Shown: in pieces, positions 28,371 through 38,200 of the stretch | Position numbering within the stretch: position 1 is the first letter of the stretch | Layout: each line of letters opens with the position of its first letter | From: an uncultured Allomuricauda sp. | GTDB lineage: Bacteria > Bacteroidota > Bacteroidia > Flavobacteriales > Flavobacteriaceae | DNA length: 64,000 nucleotides | NCBI RefSeq assembly: GCF_947499585.1 | Contig: NZ_CANMOO010000002.1 | Coordinates: 620,001 to 684,000 of the forward strand | Direction of reading: 5' to 3' | Program-made: the position numbers and the translations under genes | The notes under the pieces: generated by a model | Told to the model about the DNA's origin: nothing | The model's database searches: none | Seen by the model: only the letters and a program-made list of their open reading frames with translations

Positions 28371-29485
28371 TTGGAAAGCTCCGCCAGTTCTTTTCCGACC
28401 AAACTGCCCAAAGCAATGCCCATTCCCCCTAAGCGAACCCCGCAATAAACATTGTTGGATACTTGCTTAACAATGGGTGTTTTTTGGGGGCCTACCCCCA
28501 TTATTCCGCTCCAACGGTAGTCAATTTCAATCTTTTGGTTTGGAAAGATAACTGTGTTAAGGAGTCTTTCAAGTTCATCTTGAATAATGGCTGTTTTTCC
28601 AAATGAAGCCGTCTGCTCTGTTTCAAAATCTAGGTTACGGCCTCCTCCAAAAAGAATTCGGTTATCAATATTTCTGAAGTAATAATATCCTTCATCAAAG
28701 TGGAAAGTGCCTTTGATTTTAAGGTTATCGATAGGTTTTGTAATCAAAACCTGGGCCCTGGCGGGATTTACTGTTTCAGCTTTTAAAAGTTCTGAAGCAA
28801 AGCCGTTGGTGGCAACATATGTTTTTTTGGAATTGAATGAAAAATCCGTTGTCTGTACCTCAACGGTATTTCCTGAATCTTGAAGCTTCTTAACCGCAAC
28901 TCCATTCATAATATGTATTCCTTTCTTCAAACACTTTTCAAGCAATGCGGACATCAGTTTCCCCGTGTCAAGTTGACCTTCAAAAGTATGGGTGATATAG
29001 GTATTCTGAATATTCTCAAATCCAAAAACGTTCCTGGTTTTCACAAAAGGTTTTTCTCCAAAAATAGGCTTTAACAATGCGTTCAAGGTATCCATCCCCT
29101 CTACACACGTTTCAAATAATGAGGTATCTTTTTTTAGAAAAAGCTCGTGCCCACCATACTGTTCTAACCCAATTACATTGTCTCCCAAAAGGGTTCGTAA
29201 TACTTGTATACCATCCCAGCGCTTCTTAACCAAGTTGACAACATTTTCCTGTGAATGTATTCTTAGGTCAGATAACAACTCAGAAATACTACCGAAACAG
29301 GCAAAACCTGCATTCTTAGTACTAGCTCCCTGTGGCAAGGAGCCTTTTTCCAATACTAGTACTTTGCTGGAGGGATACTTTTCTTTAAGATGCAATGCAC
29401 AGTTGAGACCGACTATACCGCTTCCTACCACTGTAAAATCTACATTGGACAACCACGTTTTATATTCCCAATAGCTTAATTCCAT
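28367..29485 (-). CDS. FAD-dependent oxidoreductase, DAO (ThiO/DadA-like) family
   Basis: A 372-residue flavoprotein. The N-terminal dinucleotide-binding motif is VVGSGIVGLNCALHL with the acidic end of the fold at VLVLEKG; a GASTKNAGFACFG segment follows, as in D-amino-acid/glycine oxidase-type enzymes. The C-terminal FAD-contact region contains RWSGIMGVGPQKTPIV and GVRLGGMGIALG. The reaction is probably oxidation of an amino acid or similar amine, but the substrate cannot be read. The ATG at 29485 is preferred over a TTG one codon upstream. The gene lies just after the accC terminator. Confidence 0.88.
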   Translation of the reverse strand: MELSYWEYKTWLSNVDFTVVGSGIVGLNCALHLKEKYPSSKVLVLEKGSLPQGASTKNAGFACFGSISELLSDLRIHSQENVVNLVKKRWDGIQVLRTLLGDNVIGLEQYGGHELFLKKDTSLFETCVEGMDTLNALLKPIFGEKPFVKTRNVFGFENIQNTYITHTFEGQLDTGKLMSALLEKCLKKGIHIMNGVAVKKLQDSGNTVEVQTTDFSFNSKKTYVATNGFASELLKAETVNPARAQVLITKPIDNLKIKGTFHFDEGYYYFRNIDNRILFGGGRNLDFETEQTASFGKTAIIQDELERLLNTVIFPNQKIEIDYRWSGIMGVGPQKTPIVKQVSNNVYCGVRLGGMGIALGSLVGKELAELSN

Positions 29486-29490
29486 CAAAT

Positions 29491-29515
29491 AAAAACCCCG
29501 ACTTGCATCGGGGTT
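29491..29515 (-). terminator. Rho-independent terminator after accC
   Basis: An 8-bp perfect stem, AACCCCGA (29494-29501) pairing with TCGGGGTT (29508-29515), has a 6-nt loop. Read on the minus strand it is followed by a T run and lies 4 nt after the accC stop. It ends only a few bases before the start of the FAD oxidoreductase gene, so that gene needs read-through or its own promoter. Confidence 0.8.
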
Positions 29516-29518
29516 GGT

Positions 29519-30871
29519 TTAATCTTGATATTTTGTGTCTATTACAAAATCTTCCATAAACTTGGTAGTATAATTCCCTGCCAAGTAATCTGGATGGTCC
29601 ATCAATTGTCTATGGAATGGGATTGTTGTTTTTACACCCTCAATCACAAACTCATCAAGTGCCCTACGCATTTTATTAATTGCCTCTTCCCTGGTTTGGG
29701 CAGTAGTTATTAGCTTGGCAATCATAGAGTCATAGTTTGGCGGAATCATATAACCACTATAGACATGGGTGTCTAATCGTATTCCATGACCTCCTGGAGT
29801 ATGCAGGGTAGTGATTTTACCCGGTGAAGGTCTAAAATCATTATATGGATCCTCTGCATTGATTCTGCATTCAATAGAGTGTAGCTTTGGGAAATAATTT
29901 TTACCTGAAATAGGTACTCCTCCTGCTACTAAAATTTGTTCGCGGATTAAATCGTAATCAACTACTTGTTCTGTAATGGGGTGTTCAACCTGGATACGTG
30001 TATTCATCTCCATAAAGAAGAAGTTACGATGTTTATCCACCAAAAACTCCACTGTCCCTGCTCCTTCATATTTAATGAATTCAGCAGCTTTTACAGCAGC
30101 CTTACCCATATCTTCACGAAGCTTATCCGTCATAAATGGAGAAGGGGTTTCCTCTGTCAATTTTTGGTGCCTACGTTGAACTGAACAATCTCTTTCAGAT
30201 AAATGACATGCCTTTCCATACTGATCACCAACTATCTGAATTTCGATATGACGAGGTTCTTCAATCAATTTTTCCATGTACATTCCCCCATTGCCAAATG
30301 CAGCTGTGGCCTCTTGTACCGCACTTTCAAAACCTGCTTCCATTTTATCTTCAGACCAAATGGCGCGCATACCTTTTCCACCACCACCAGCAGTGGCTTT
30401 TATCATTACAGGATAGCCCATTTTTTTGGCTATTTTTTTTGCTTCTGCCACATCCTTTAATAATCCCTCGGAACCTGGAATTGTGGGTACACCTGCTTTT
30501 TTCATGGTTTCCTTGGCTGTCGCCTTGTCTCCCATTTTATCAATCTGATCTCCTGAAGCACCTATGAACTTAATTTCATGTTCAGCACAAATCCTTGAGA
30601 ATTTGGAATTCTCTGAAAGAAATCCATATCCAGGATGAATGGCATCTGCATTGGTGATTTCTGCTGCAGCAATGATGTTCGGTATTTTTAAATAGGATTC
30701 ATGGCTTGGTGCAGGGCCAATACAAACAGCTTCATCTGCAAAGCGCACATGAAGACTTTCTTCATCTGCTTTGGAATATACCGCTACTGTTTTGATTCCC
30801 ATCTCCTTGCACGTCCGTATAATACGTAGTGCAATCTCTCCTCTATTTGCAATCAATATTTTTTTAAACAT
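29519..30871 (-). CDS. accC: Acetyl-CoA carboxylase, biotin carboxylase subunit
   Basis: A 450-residue ATP-grasp enzyme, the usual AccC length. It carboxylates biotin on AccB using ATP and bicarbonate, the first half of malonyl-CoA formation. The N-terminus [20 protein letters not shown] is diagnostic. The glycine-rich ATP loop is [14 protein letters not shown], the metal-binding region is [14 protein letters not shown], and the CxxxDC-like segment is [16 protein letters not shown]. It is downstream of accB by 80 nt and completes a fabH-accB-accC operon. Confidence 0.98.
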   Translation of the reverse strand: MFKKILIANRGEIALRIIRTCKEMGIKTVAVYSKADEESLHVRFADEAVCIGPAPSHESYLKIPNIIAAAEITNADAIHPGYGFLSENSKFSRICAEHEIKFIGASGDQIDKMGDKATAKETMKKAGVPTIPGSEGLLKDVAEAKKIAKKMGYPVMIKATAGGGGKGMRAIWSEDKMEAGFESAVQEATAAFGNGGMYMEKLIEEPRHIEIQIVGDQYGKACHLSERDCSVQRRHQKLTEETPSPFMTDKLREDMGKAAVKAAEFIKYEGAGTVEFLVDKHRNFFFMEMNTRIQVEHPITEQVVDYDLIREQILVAGGVPISGKNYFPKLHSIECRINAEDPYNDFRPSPGKITTLHTPGGHGIRLDTHVYSGYMIPPNYDSMIAKLITTAQTREEAINKMRRALDEFVIEGVKTTIPFHRQLMDHPDYLAGNYTTKFMEDFVIDTKYQD

Positions 30872-30951
30872 AGTCTTTCATGTTAGGCCCTAAAGTTTTA
30901 AAGTCAAAATCCCGTCTGTTGGGTTTTGAAATGTGAACTCTTGGAATTTGA

Positions 30952-31437
30952 TTAGGAAGGGTCAACCAAAAATAAGGGCTGATCAAACTCTACAGGTGAA
31001 GAATCATCAACCAATACCTTAACAATTTTACCAGAAACCTCTGATTCAATGTCGTTAAATAGTTTCATAGCTTCAATCACGCAAAGTACATCTCCTTGAT
31101 TAATGGTGCTTCCCACCTCAACAAAAACAGGTTTGTCTGGAGATGGTTTTCTGTAAAACGTACCAATTATTGGCGATTTAATAGTGATATACTTTGAATC
31201 ATCATCTGCAGCTGCTGGTTGTTCCGTTTGCGAAGAAGCTACTTCTGCCACTGGTACTTGCGCTGCCGGAGCCACAGGAGCTTGTGCCATAGGAATTTGT
31301 TGTACAATTGTAGTTTCTGGTACCGACTCTCCTCCTGTGCGAATTGTAATCTTGATGTCTTCCATCTCCAACTTCACCTCGCTAGCGCCTGATTTAGCTA
31401 CAAACTTGATTAAACTTTGAATTTCCTTAATATCCAT
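30952..31437 (-). CDS. accB: Acetyl-CoA carboxylase, biotin carboxyl carrier protein
   Basis: A 161-residue carrier protein. It has an N-terminal helical segment, a flexible Ala/Pro/Gln-rich linker (about 48-80) and a C-terminal biotinyl domain with the biotinylation motif [12 protein letters not shown]; the Met after the Lys is replaced by Leu, as in many bacterial carriers. The [21 protein letters not shown] segment upstream is diagnostic for AccB. It lies 25 nt downstream of fabH, so chain initiation and malonyl-CoA supply are coregulated. Confidence 0.97.
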   Translation of the reverse strand: MDIKEIQSLIKFVAKSGASEVKLEMEDIKITIRTGGESVPETTIVQQIPMAQAPVAPAAQVPVAEVASSQTEQPAAADDDSKYITIKSPIIGTFYRKPSPDKPVFVEVGSTINQGDVLCVIEAMKLFNDIESEVSGKIVKVLVDDSSPVEFDQPLFLVDPS

Positions 31438-31462
31438 GGAATATGATTTAGTTAGTTGTCTT

Positions 31463-32458
31463 TTAAGAATTATATGCCCATTTTAAATAAATGGAGCCCC
31501 ATGTAAAACCTCCGCCAAAAGCGGCAAAAATAAGGTTATCTCCTTTTTTGAGCTGCTTTTCATAATCGAATAACAAGAGCGGTAAAGTAGCAGATGTGGT
31601 ATTTCCATATCTGTGAATATTGATCATCACTTTATCACGATCTACTCCCATTCTATTTGCAGTGGCGTCTATAATACGCTTGTTTGCCTGGTGTGGCACC
31701 AACCATTGTACATCTTCATGTCCAAGGTTGTTACGTTCCATAATCAAAGCAGAAACATCTGCCATATTGGAAACGGCAAATTTGAATACCGACTTGCCAT
31801 CTTGATAAACGAAATGCCTTTTGTTCTTTATAGTTTCTTCTGATGCTGGTAGAATGGAACCTCCTGCATCTATTTTTAAGAATTGGCGTCCAACACCATC
31901 TGATCGTAGGTATTCATCTTGCAACCCAAGACCTTCTTCATTAGGTTCAAAAAGTGCCGCTCCAGCTCCATCGCCAAAAATTATGCACGTTGTTCGGTCC
32001 GTATAATCAATAATGGAAGACATCTTGTCCGCTCCAATCAACAATACCTTTTTATATCTTCCAGATTCTATATAACTAGCAGCTGTGGACATCCCAAATA
32101 AAAAGCTGGAACAAGCTGCTTGAAGGTCATAAGAAAATGCATTAACAGCACCTATCTGTGAGGCTACGTAAGCAGCAGTAGAAGCTACTGGAATATCCGG
32201 CGTTGCAGTTGCAACCAAAACAAAGTCTATCTCTAATGGATCTACACCGCTTTTCTTTATTAAATCTTCAGCGGCTTTAATTGCCAAATATGAAGTTCCT
32301 TCGTTTTCTTTTTTTAAGATTCTTCTTTCTTTTATTCCTGTTCTAGAAGTAATCCATTCGTCATTGGTATCTACCATGGTCTCCAACACTTTGTTGGATA
32401 AAACGAAGTCAGGAACATATCCTCCTACAGCTGTAATAGCTGCTGTTTGTTTTTTCAT
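31463..32458 (-). CDS. fabH: Beta-ketoacyl-ACP synthase III
   Basis: A 331-residue condensing enzyme that starts fatty-acid synthesis from acyl-CoA and malonyl-ACP. The nucleophile Cys sits in [12 protein letters not shown], the catalytic His in [12 protein letters not shown] and the Asn in [10 protein letters not shown], giving a complete Cys-His-Asn triad. The N-terminus [14 protein letters not shown] fits FabH. I chose the ATG at 32458; a 14-residue upstream extension exists but has no homology to the family. A terminator separates it from rpmF, so it probably has its own promoter in 32459-32575. Confidence 0.97.
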   Translation of the reverse strand: MKKQTAAITAVGGYVPDFVLSNKVLETMVDTNDEWITSRTGIKERRILKKENEGTSYLAIKAAEDLIKKSGVDPLEIDFVLVATATPDIPVASTAAYVASQIGAVNAFSYDLQAACSSFLFGMSTAASYIESGRYKKVLLIGADKMSSIIDYTDRTTCIIFGDGAGAALFEPNEEGLGLQDEYLRSDGVGRQFLKIDAGGSILPASEETIKNKRHFVYQDGKSVFKFAVSNMADVSALIMERNNLGHEDVQWLVPHQANKRIIDATANRMGVDRDKVMINIHRYGNTTSATLPLLLFDYEKQLKKGDNLIFAAFGGGFTWGSIYLKWAYNS

Positions 32459-32574
32459 ATTAGTGTCCTTTTTTGTCAAAAACGTTAAGAATTGACCCAA
32501 AAACGGTGAAAAATAGTCATTTTCTACGACTTTTTGGTCAAAAAGAGGTGGTTTTTAAAATTAACTTTATCCCA

Positions 32575-32606
32575 TAAAAAAACTCCCGTTATAAAAAAAC
32601 GGGAGT
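32575..32606 (-). terminator. Terminator between rpmF and fabH
   Basis: A 9-bp perfect stem, ACTCCCGTT (32582-32590) with AACGGGAGT (32598-32606), is followed on the minus strand by a run of seven T. It lies 25 nt after the rpmF stop codon. Confidence 0.8.
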
Positions 32607-32630
32607 CAATATATTTTAAAAAGTTAACTA

Positions 32631-32831
32631 CTACGCAGCAGTTTCTTCTTCAACTTTGTCTATCAACACTTGACCACGGTAGTACAATTTACCTTCATGC
32701 CAATGTGCTCTATGATACAAGTGCATTTCTCCTGTTGCAGAATCTTTAGCAATTGTTGGTGCAGTTGCCTTGTAATGAGTTCTTCTTTTATCTCTTCTGG
32801 TTTTCGAGATTTTTCTTTTAGGATGTGCCAT
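32631..32831 (-). CDS. rpmF: 50S ribosomal protein L32
   Basis: A 66-residue protein starting [20 protein letters not shown], the typical L32 N-terminus. It contains no cysteine at all, so it is the zinc-free form. It lies 7 nt downstream of the YceD-like gene, matching the widespread yceD-rpmF pair. The usual plsX neighbour is absent: a terminator follows and fabH comes next. Confidence 0.98.
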   Translation of the reverse strand: MAHPKRKISKTRRDKRRTHYKATAPTIAKDSATGEMHLYHRAHWHEGKLYYRGQVLIDKVEEETAA

Positions 32832-32838
32832 TATATAC

Positions 32839-33372
32839 CTATTTATCCGTTAATAACTTCTTTAAATCGTCCCATCTGGGATCTGTATTTTCTGATTCTT
32901 CTTTGACTTCTTTTGGCTGTAATTCTTCCAGCTTATCCAAGATTTCCGATTCTAATGTTCCATCCAGTACTCCCGGGTGAATTCGTTTCTGCGGAACTGC
33001 CAACACCAACATTTCATAGATATACTGAGAAATATTAATTTGATACTCGCCATGGGGAATGACTAAGATTTCGTCATTTTCATCATTGTACTCTTCCCCA
33101 AACTTAACAACTAGATGCAAATTTGATGAAATAGGCTGATCAAATGGTTCGCCTGTTAAATCACCATCTACATTTACGGTTCCTTTTGCTTCAATATCCA
33201 ATTCCATCATATTGTTCATCTTGTCCAATATGGCGGTAATCTGCACTGAAGCATCATTAAACTCTTGGTAATCAAAAGATTCAAAGAACGTATTGTCAAT
33301 CTCGTACCCAAACTCGTGCTTCCCCAACTTTAATCCCGAAAAAGGAATAAAAAACTCCTTCAGCTTCATCAT
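32839..33372 (-). CDS. YceD/DUF177 family protein
   Basis: A 178-residue protein of the DUF177 family, which is almost always encoded next to rpmF and is linked to 23S rRNA or ribosome assembly. The family core is visible as [22 protein letters not shown] followed by a conserved acidic segment ([39 protein letters not shown]). The Cys of some YceD proteins is not seen. The ATG at 33372 (or 33369) is chosen because the 15 residues upstream do not fit the family. It reads into rpmF after 7 nt. Confidence 0.88.
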   Translation of the reverse strand: MMKLKEFFIPFSGLKLGKHEFGYEIDNTFFESFDYQEFNDASVQITAILDKMNNMMELDIEAKGTVNVDGDLTGEPFDQPISSNLHLVVKFGEEYNDENDEILVIPHGEYQINISQYIYEMLVLAVPQKRIHPGVLDGTLESEILDKLEELQPKEVKEESENTDPRWDDLKKLLTDK

Positions 33373-33481
33373 TTCTACACTTAAGGTTTGTGTACCAGCC
33401 CATAAAGGCGGGTGCAAAGATACTACTTATTTAGAAAACTGCAATTGTATTATAATAAATATCACACATAAAACTCAAGTT

Positions 33482-34534
33482 TTAACTTGCTCGTTTTATC
33501 TTCTGTTTTTGCAAAGGGTTTTTGTTCAATGCTATGTTTTCTTCGCGGTTCTTAAAAACTTGTATCGCTGTAAAAACTGCTTCTTTAAACGAATTTTCAT
33601 CCGCTTGTCCTTTGCCAGCAATTTCATAGGCGGTTCCATGGTCTGGAGATGTCCGTATTTTTTCCAGCCCTGCGGTATAATTTACTCCTTTACCAAAAGA
33701 GAGCGTTTTAAATGGAATAAGCCCTTGATCGTGATACGCAGCCAGAATTGCATCAAAATTATTGTGGGAATTAGATCCAAAGAAACTATCTGCGGAGTAT
33801 GGCCCATATACTAATGTCCCCTGATCAAACAATTCTTGTATAGCTGGTTTTAGAATTTTGTCATCCTCTTCTCCAATAGTTCCGTTATCACCGCTATGCG
33901 GATTAATGCCAAGCAGTGCTATTTTAGGTCTTCGGATTCCAAAATCCATTTTAAGTGATTTTTCCATCGTTTCCACCTTGTTTCTAATCAATGCAGGCGT
34001 AATCGCCTGAGCCACATCTTTAACTGCTATATGGTCCGTTAATAATCCAATCCTCAATGTGTCCGTTACCATGAACATAAGACTTTCGCCATCTAATTCC
34101 TGAGCAAGGAAATCGGTGTGTCCTGGAAAATTAAAGTCTTCAGATTGAATATTGTTTTTATTGATAGGGGCGGTAACCAAAACATCAATCTTGCCATTTT
34201 TCAAAGCCGCGACCGCAGCCCTTAAAGATTTTATGGCGTATTTGCCGGCTTCTTCTGTAGCTTTTCCATAATCAACGTTAGGTGTTTCTTTCCAAACATT
34301 CACAATATTGATTTTACCATCAATGGACTGTGAAGCATCTCTTACTCCATTAAAACTAATATTAAGTTCCAAATCTGATTTTTGTTGGGATATCACCTTG
34401 TTTGATGCAAAAATAATTGGGGTGCAGAAATCCAGCATCCTTGGATCTTGAAAAGTCTTTAAAGCAACTTCACATCCAATGCCATTAAAATCTCCAATTG
34501 AAATACCCAGTTTTATTTTTCCTTTTTCCTTCAT
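33482..34534 (-). CDS. pdxA: 4-hydroxythreonine-4-phosphate dehydrogenase
   Basis: A 350-residue enzyme of pyridoxal-phosphate synthesis by the DXP-dependent route, oxidising 4-phosphohydroxy-L-threonine with NAD. Family segments visible are GISIGDFNGIGCEVALK, VTAPINKNN, FPGHTDFLAQ (metal-ligand His), LLTDHIAVKDV, GINPHSGDNGTIG and AYHDQGLIPFKTLSFGKGVN (second and third metal-ligand His). It is upstream of the yceD-rpmF pair and divergent from ribE, with 58 nt between. Confidence 0.96.
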   Translation of the reverse strand: MKEKGKIKLGISIGDFNGIGCEVALKTFQDPRMLDFCTPIIFASNKVISQQKSDLELNISFNGVRDASQSIDGKINIVNVWKETPNVDYGKATEEAGKYAIKSLRAAVAALKNGKIDVLVTAPINKNNIQSEDFNFPGHTDFLAQELDGESLMFMVTDTLRIGLLTDHIAVKDVAQAITPALIRNKVETMEKSLKMDFGIRRPKIALLGINPHSGDNGTIGEEDDKILKPAIQELFDQGTLVYGPYSADSFFGSNSHNNFDAILAAYHDQGLIPFKTLSFGKGVNYTAGLEKIRTSPDHGTAYEIAGKGQADENSFKEAVFTAIQVFKNREENIALNKNPLQKQKIKRAS

Positions 34535-34592
34535 AAAATAATTGCCGATATAGCTACATTTACATTACAAAACTACTCAATTAAAAAGATTC

Positions 34593-35183
34593 ATGTTTAC
34601 AGGTATTATTGAGACTTTAGGTAAAATTGAAAAGCTTGAAAAAGATGGTGATAATTTGCATATTACTGTTTCTTCCGAAATTACTTCAGAACTAAAAATT
34701 GATCAAAGCGTTTCCCATAATGGCGTATGCCTCACTGTTGTGGCATTGAATGTAGACCAATATACCGTAACCGCTATTGAAGAGACATTGGCCAAAACCA
34801 GCTTAGGTGATTTAAAAGCTGGAGATGTCGTAAATCTTGAAAGGGCCATGGTATTGGGTGCGCGATTGGATGGGCATATTGTGCAAGGACATGTTGATCA
34901 AACCGCAAACTGTGTTTCTGTTGAACAAAAAGATGGGAGCTGGGTTTTTGGCTTTGAATATGATTCTAGCTTAAATAACATTACCATTGAAAAGGGCTCT
35001 ATTACCGTTGATGGTGTAAGTTTAACGGTAGTCGACTCTAAAAAAGACGCTTTTAGCGTTGCTATTATCCCGTACACCTACGAACATACCAGATTCAATA
35101 CGTATTCACCTGGTGCTAAAGTAAATTTAGAGTTTGATGTAATAGGAAAATACGTTGCCAGGTTAATACAACTTCATTCCTAA
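34593..35183 (+). CDS. ribE: Riboflavin synthase, alpha subunit
   Basis: A 196-residue enzyme that dismutates two 6,7-dimethyl-8-ribityllumazines to riboflavin. It shows the two tandem beta-barrel lumazine-binding repeats: the first opens with MFTGIIETLGKIEKL and carries SHNGVCLTVV; the second has DGHIVQGHVDQTA and TVDGVSLTVVD. Length and ends match the family. No FMN riboswitch is visible in the 58-nt upstream region. Confidence 0.97.
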   Translation: MFTGIIETLGKIEKLEKDGDNLHITVSSEITSELKIDQSVSHNGVCLTVVALNVDQYTVTAIEETLAKTSLGDLKAGDVVNLERAMVLGARLDGHIVQGHVDQTANCVSVEQKDGSWVFGFEYDSSLNNITIEKGSITVDGVSLTVVDSKKDAFSVAIIPYTYEHTRFNTYSPGAKVNLEFDVIGKYVARLIQLHS

Positions 35184-35217
35184 GCCCTTCTTTTTACTTC
35201 CATCAGTAGAAGAAGTA

Positions 35218-36306
35218 TTACACTTTTATAAAAATCTTTCTCTTATAAAGTACATAGGCCAGAAGGCAATAAAAAGACACAACGCTTAGGCCATAGAGTA
35301 GTGATGATAGTTCCATGGACATAAAATCATGAACATAGATGCTATTGAAAAGCCATCCATGTATTGAGGTGTCCTGATCAACTTTTATTGAATAAAACAA
35401 TTTGGTGATAAAACTGGACAAAAAGTAAACCACTATTGCATTTGCACCAGCATATCGGAATACGCTTCCAAACTTAATCTTCCTTACATCTGTTAGATAA
35501 TAAATCAATGCTAAAACAATGTTTGCCCAACCTGCAGTTACCAAAACAAAACTGCTTGTCCAAAGTGCTTTATTAATTGGAAAAACAAAGTCCAAGAGGT
35601 GTCCTATTAATAATAGTGAACCGCCTAGTCCAAATAAAATGGTTGCTTTTTTCTCTTGTTTGGAGGTCAATATCAATCCTGTAAAAATTCCTAAAAGCGA
35701 ACTTACTACAGCTGGTATTGTGCTTAATAGTCCCTCGGGGTCATAATCTGGTTTATAGCTATGGGTGCCAAAAACTTGAACATCCAAATAATTGGCCAAA
35801 TTATTTGGCGCCCTCTCCAATGTGGAGGTCATGCCTTCAACAGGAATAAAAACCATTAATAACCAATATCCGATTAGCAAAACTGCGGCAACCCAAATTA
35901 ACCTTTTCCAGTTAAGGTTTAAAAAAAGTATTGCTGCAAAAAAGAAAACCACTCCGATACGTTGTAACACCCCAGGAAATCTTATTGAAGAGAAATCCTT
36001 TATGAATGGAAAGCTAATGGTAAAAGCCCCAAGAAAGAGGCCTAGCCCAATTAGTTTTAGACTTCGAATCGCGATTTTTTTATAGACGGCAGCATCTGCT
36101 TTCTTGTTTTGGTATGCGAATACAATTGACGTGCCAACAATGAACAAGAAAAATGGAAATACCAAATCAGTCGGGGTGTAGCCATGCCATTTTGCATGTA
36201 AAAAGGGTGCGTACACATTGGACCATGTTCCCGGTGTGTTCACCAAAATCATCAAAATAATGGTCCCTCCACGAAAAATATCAACAGAGAGTATCCTGCT
36301 TTTCAT
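35218..36306 (-). CDS. Membrane acyltransferase, DUF1624/DUF5009 (heparan-alpha-glucosaminide N-acetyltransferase-like)
   Basis: A 362-residue integral membrane protein with about ten TM helices. The N-terminus RILSVDIFRGGTIILMILVN and the following TPTDLVFPFFLFIVGTSIVF are hallmarks of the NagX/HGSNAT family, in which a membrane His near TM1-2 region carries acetyl transfer to amino sugars. It follows the sodium symporter gene by 7 nt, so the pair probably handles uptake and modification of an amino sugar or related glycan unit. The exact substrate is inference. Confidence 0.88.
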   Translation of the reverse strand: MKSRILSVDIFRGGTIILMILVNTPGTWSNVYAPFLHAKWHGYTPTDLVFPFFLFIVGTSIVFAYQNKKADAAVYKKIAIRSLKLIGLGLFLGAFTISFPFIKDFSSIRFPGVLQRIGVVFFFAAILFLNLNWKRLIWVAAVLLIGYWLLMVFIPVEGMTSTLERAPNNLANYLDVQVFGTHSYKPDYDPEGLLSTIPAVVSSLLGIFTGLILTSKQEKKATILFGLGGSLLLIGHLLDFVFPINKALWTSSFVLVTAGWANIVLALIYYLTDVRKIKFGSVFRYAGANAIVVYFLSSFITKLFYSIKVDQDTSIHGWLFNSIYVHDFMSMELSSLLYGLSVVSFYCLLAYVLYKRKIFIKV

Positions 36307-36313
36307 GGTAATA

Positions 36314-38125
36314 TTATAAAATGTTATCCTTCATTCTATTCCAAGCCTTTATCAGCAAAAATCCTGAGACTCCAGCAACTCCCGTCAATATCAAAGCCAA
36401 ATTTGTTTTGCCATAAATCCAATACCCTGTAGCGAACATTATAGTATAAATTAACACCACGCCCAATAACATTGCTGTAATCCCAGATGGTACGCTCCAT
36501 TTTTGGTCGCCCACAACAATCTCAACGTTGTCCTGCTTTGCATCTTCAATAATTTTGGCCCAACCCGGCCCGCCTGGCTGAATTTTAATATAAAAGCTTC
36601 TCAACACATCTTTAGTTTCTGGTTGGGTAACAAAAGTAGCGGTAAGCCATATTATTGATGTAATTATCATAATAAATGGCAATTCTCCCCACTCTGGAAA
36701 TACTCCGGTTTCCGGGCTAAAAAGTATCTCTTTTAATGCAGTTGTTTCTAAAAGAATAGCTAAAATCCCTGAAGAAAACATTGCTGTAATCTCACTCCAA
36801 GCATTGATACGCCACCAAAACCATCGTAAAATGAAAATGAGTCCCGTACCTGCCCCAAAAGATAACAGTAAATTGAAAACTCCCATCGCACTTTGTAATG
36901 CCAATGCTAAAAATGCGCTTAAAATCATGAGGATTACCGTGGATAATCTTCCTACGTTAACCATTTGCTTTTCTGTTGCGTCTGGATTGATTTGCTGTTT
37001 GTAAAAATCATATACTATATAAGAGGAGCCCCAGTTCAATTGAGTTGAAATAGTACTCATATATGCCGCAACCAAGGAAGCTAGTACTAAACCTAACAGA
37101 CCACTTGGAAGTTTGGTCAGCATTGCCGAGTAGGCAAGGTCTTGCCCTAATTTACTTTCCGCAACATTAGGGAATGCTTCTTGAATACTTGCAACATCAG
37201 GATATATAACTAAGGAAGCCAGTGCTACCAAAATCCATGGCCAAGGACGTAATGCATAATGCATAATATTGAAAAAAAATGTGGCCCCCATAGCATGATT
37301 TTCATTCTTAGCTGCCAACATTCGTTGTGCAATATATCCTCCTCCGCCCGGTTCTCCACCAGGATACCAAGAACTCCACCATTGTACAGCCAACGGAATA
37401 ACCAACATGGTAATCAAGGCTTTTTTATCGCTAAAATCTGGTAGAATGCTTAATTTATTTTTTACATTTTCATTTTCCATAATAGCTTCAATCCCACCCA
37501 CTTCTGGGATATTCACCAAGTAATAAGCAGCTCCGATTGCGCCTGCCATGGCAACAAAAAAGAGTAAAAAATCGCTATAGACAACTCCTTTAAATCCACC
37601 AAGTGCACTAAAGATAACCGTTATAAGCCCTCCAGCTACAACCGTTTCCCAAGGTTCAAGGCCCAGCATAACCCCGCCAATCTTTATTGCCGCCAAAGTA
37701 ACTGAAGCCATGGTAATAACATTAAAAAATACCCCAAGATAAATGGCTCTAAATTTTCTTAAAAAACTTGCAGCCTTGCCTCCATAACGAAGTTCGTAAA
37801 ACTCAAGATCCGTTTTTACATTAGATTTTCTCCACAGTTTGGCATATACAAACACAGTAAGCATCCCTGTAAGCAGAAAACACCACCAACCCCAATTGCC
37901 AGATACTCCATTGGTTCTTACTAAATCGGTAACAAGGTTTGGAGTGTCTGTAGAAAAGGTTGTAGCGACCATAGATAGGCCCAATAACCACCAAGGCATT
38001 GTTCTGCCAGACAAAAAGTATTCTGATGAGCTCTTACCGGACTTTTTGGAAACATAAATCCCTATTCCCAAAACAATGGCAAAAAAAACAATTATAAGAC
38101 TGTAGTCCAGCGTACTGAGTTCCAT
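36314..38125 (-). CDS. Sodium:solute symporter (SSS family)
   Basis: A 603-residue transporter of the LeuT-fold SSS family with 14 or more TM helices. Family features include the N-terminal TLDYSLIIVFFAIVLGIGIY, the SGRTMPWWLLGLSMVATTFS segment after TM1 (sodium-site helix), and GGFKGVVYSDFLLFF (the conserved GG-YsD stretch). A soluble loop near 500-540 precedes the final helices. Coupling with the DUF1624 acyltransferase suggests a sugar or amino-sugar substrate. It diverges from the TauE-like gene. Confidence 0.92.
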   Translation of the reverse strand: MELSTLDYSLIIVFFAIVLGIGIYVSKKSGKSSSEYFLSGRTMPWWLLGLSMVATTFSTDTPNLVTDLVRTNGVSGNWGWWCFLLTGMLTVFVYAKLWRKSNVKTDLEFYELRYGGKAASFLRKFRAIYLGVFFNVITMASVTLAAIKIGGVMLGLEPWETVVAGGLITVIFSALGGFKGVVYSDFLLFFVAMAGAIGAAYYLVNIPEVGGIEAIMENENVKNKLSILPDFSDKKALITMLVIPLAVQWWSSWYPGGEPGGGGYIAQRMLAAKNENHAMGATFFFNIMHYALRPWPWILVALASLVIYPDVASIQEAFPNVAESKLGQDLAYSAMLTKLPSGLLGLVLASLVAAYMSTISTQLNWGSSYIVYDFYKQQINPDATEKQMVNVGRLSTVILMILSAFLALALQSAMGVFNLLLSFGAGTGLIFILRWFWWRINAWSEITAMFSSGILAILLETTALKEILFSPETGVFPEWGELPFIMIITSIIWLTATFVTQPETKDVLRSFYIKIQPGGPGWAKIIEDAKQDNVEIVVGDQKWSVPSGITAMLLGVVLIYTIMFATGYWIYGKTNLALILTGVAGVSGFLLIKAWNRMKDNIL

Positions 38126-38168
38126 ATTTTATTGGTTTGGTTAACTGCTAATGTATAATTTTTTAGAA

Positions 38169-38176
38169 TACCTTTG
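38169..38176 (+). promoter_or_regulatory. Possible Bacteroidota -7 element before the TauE-like gene
   Basis: TACCTTTG matches the TAnnTTTG element of the Bacteroidota primary sigma factor and lies 24 nt before the TTG start. I do not see a -33 TTTG at the expected spacing, so the call is weak. Confidence 0.35.
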
Positions 38177-38200
38177 CCCTTTGTTCGCTAAACGCCAAAT

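Noticed and set aside
29486-29488. TTG one codon upstream as start of the FAD oxidoreductase
   Set aside because: An ATG follows directly at 29485 and is the more likely initiator.
29966-30567. Several plus-strand open frames within accC
   Set aside because: They are shadows of a strongly conserved minus-strand gene, with no leaders or family features.
35195-35217. TACTTC...GAAGTA hairpin between ribE and the acyltransferase gene
   Set aside because: The 6-bp stem is weak, with a long loop and poor T run. Not enough for a terminator call.
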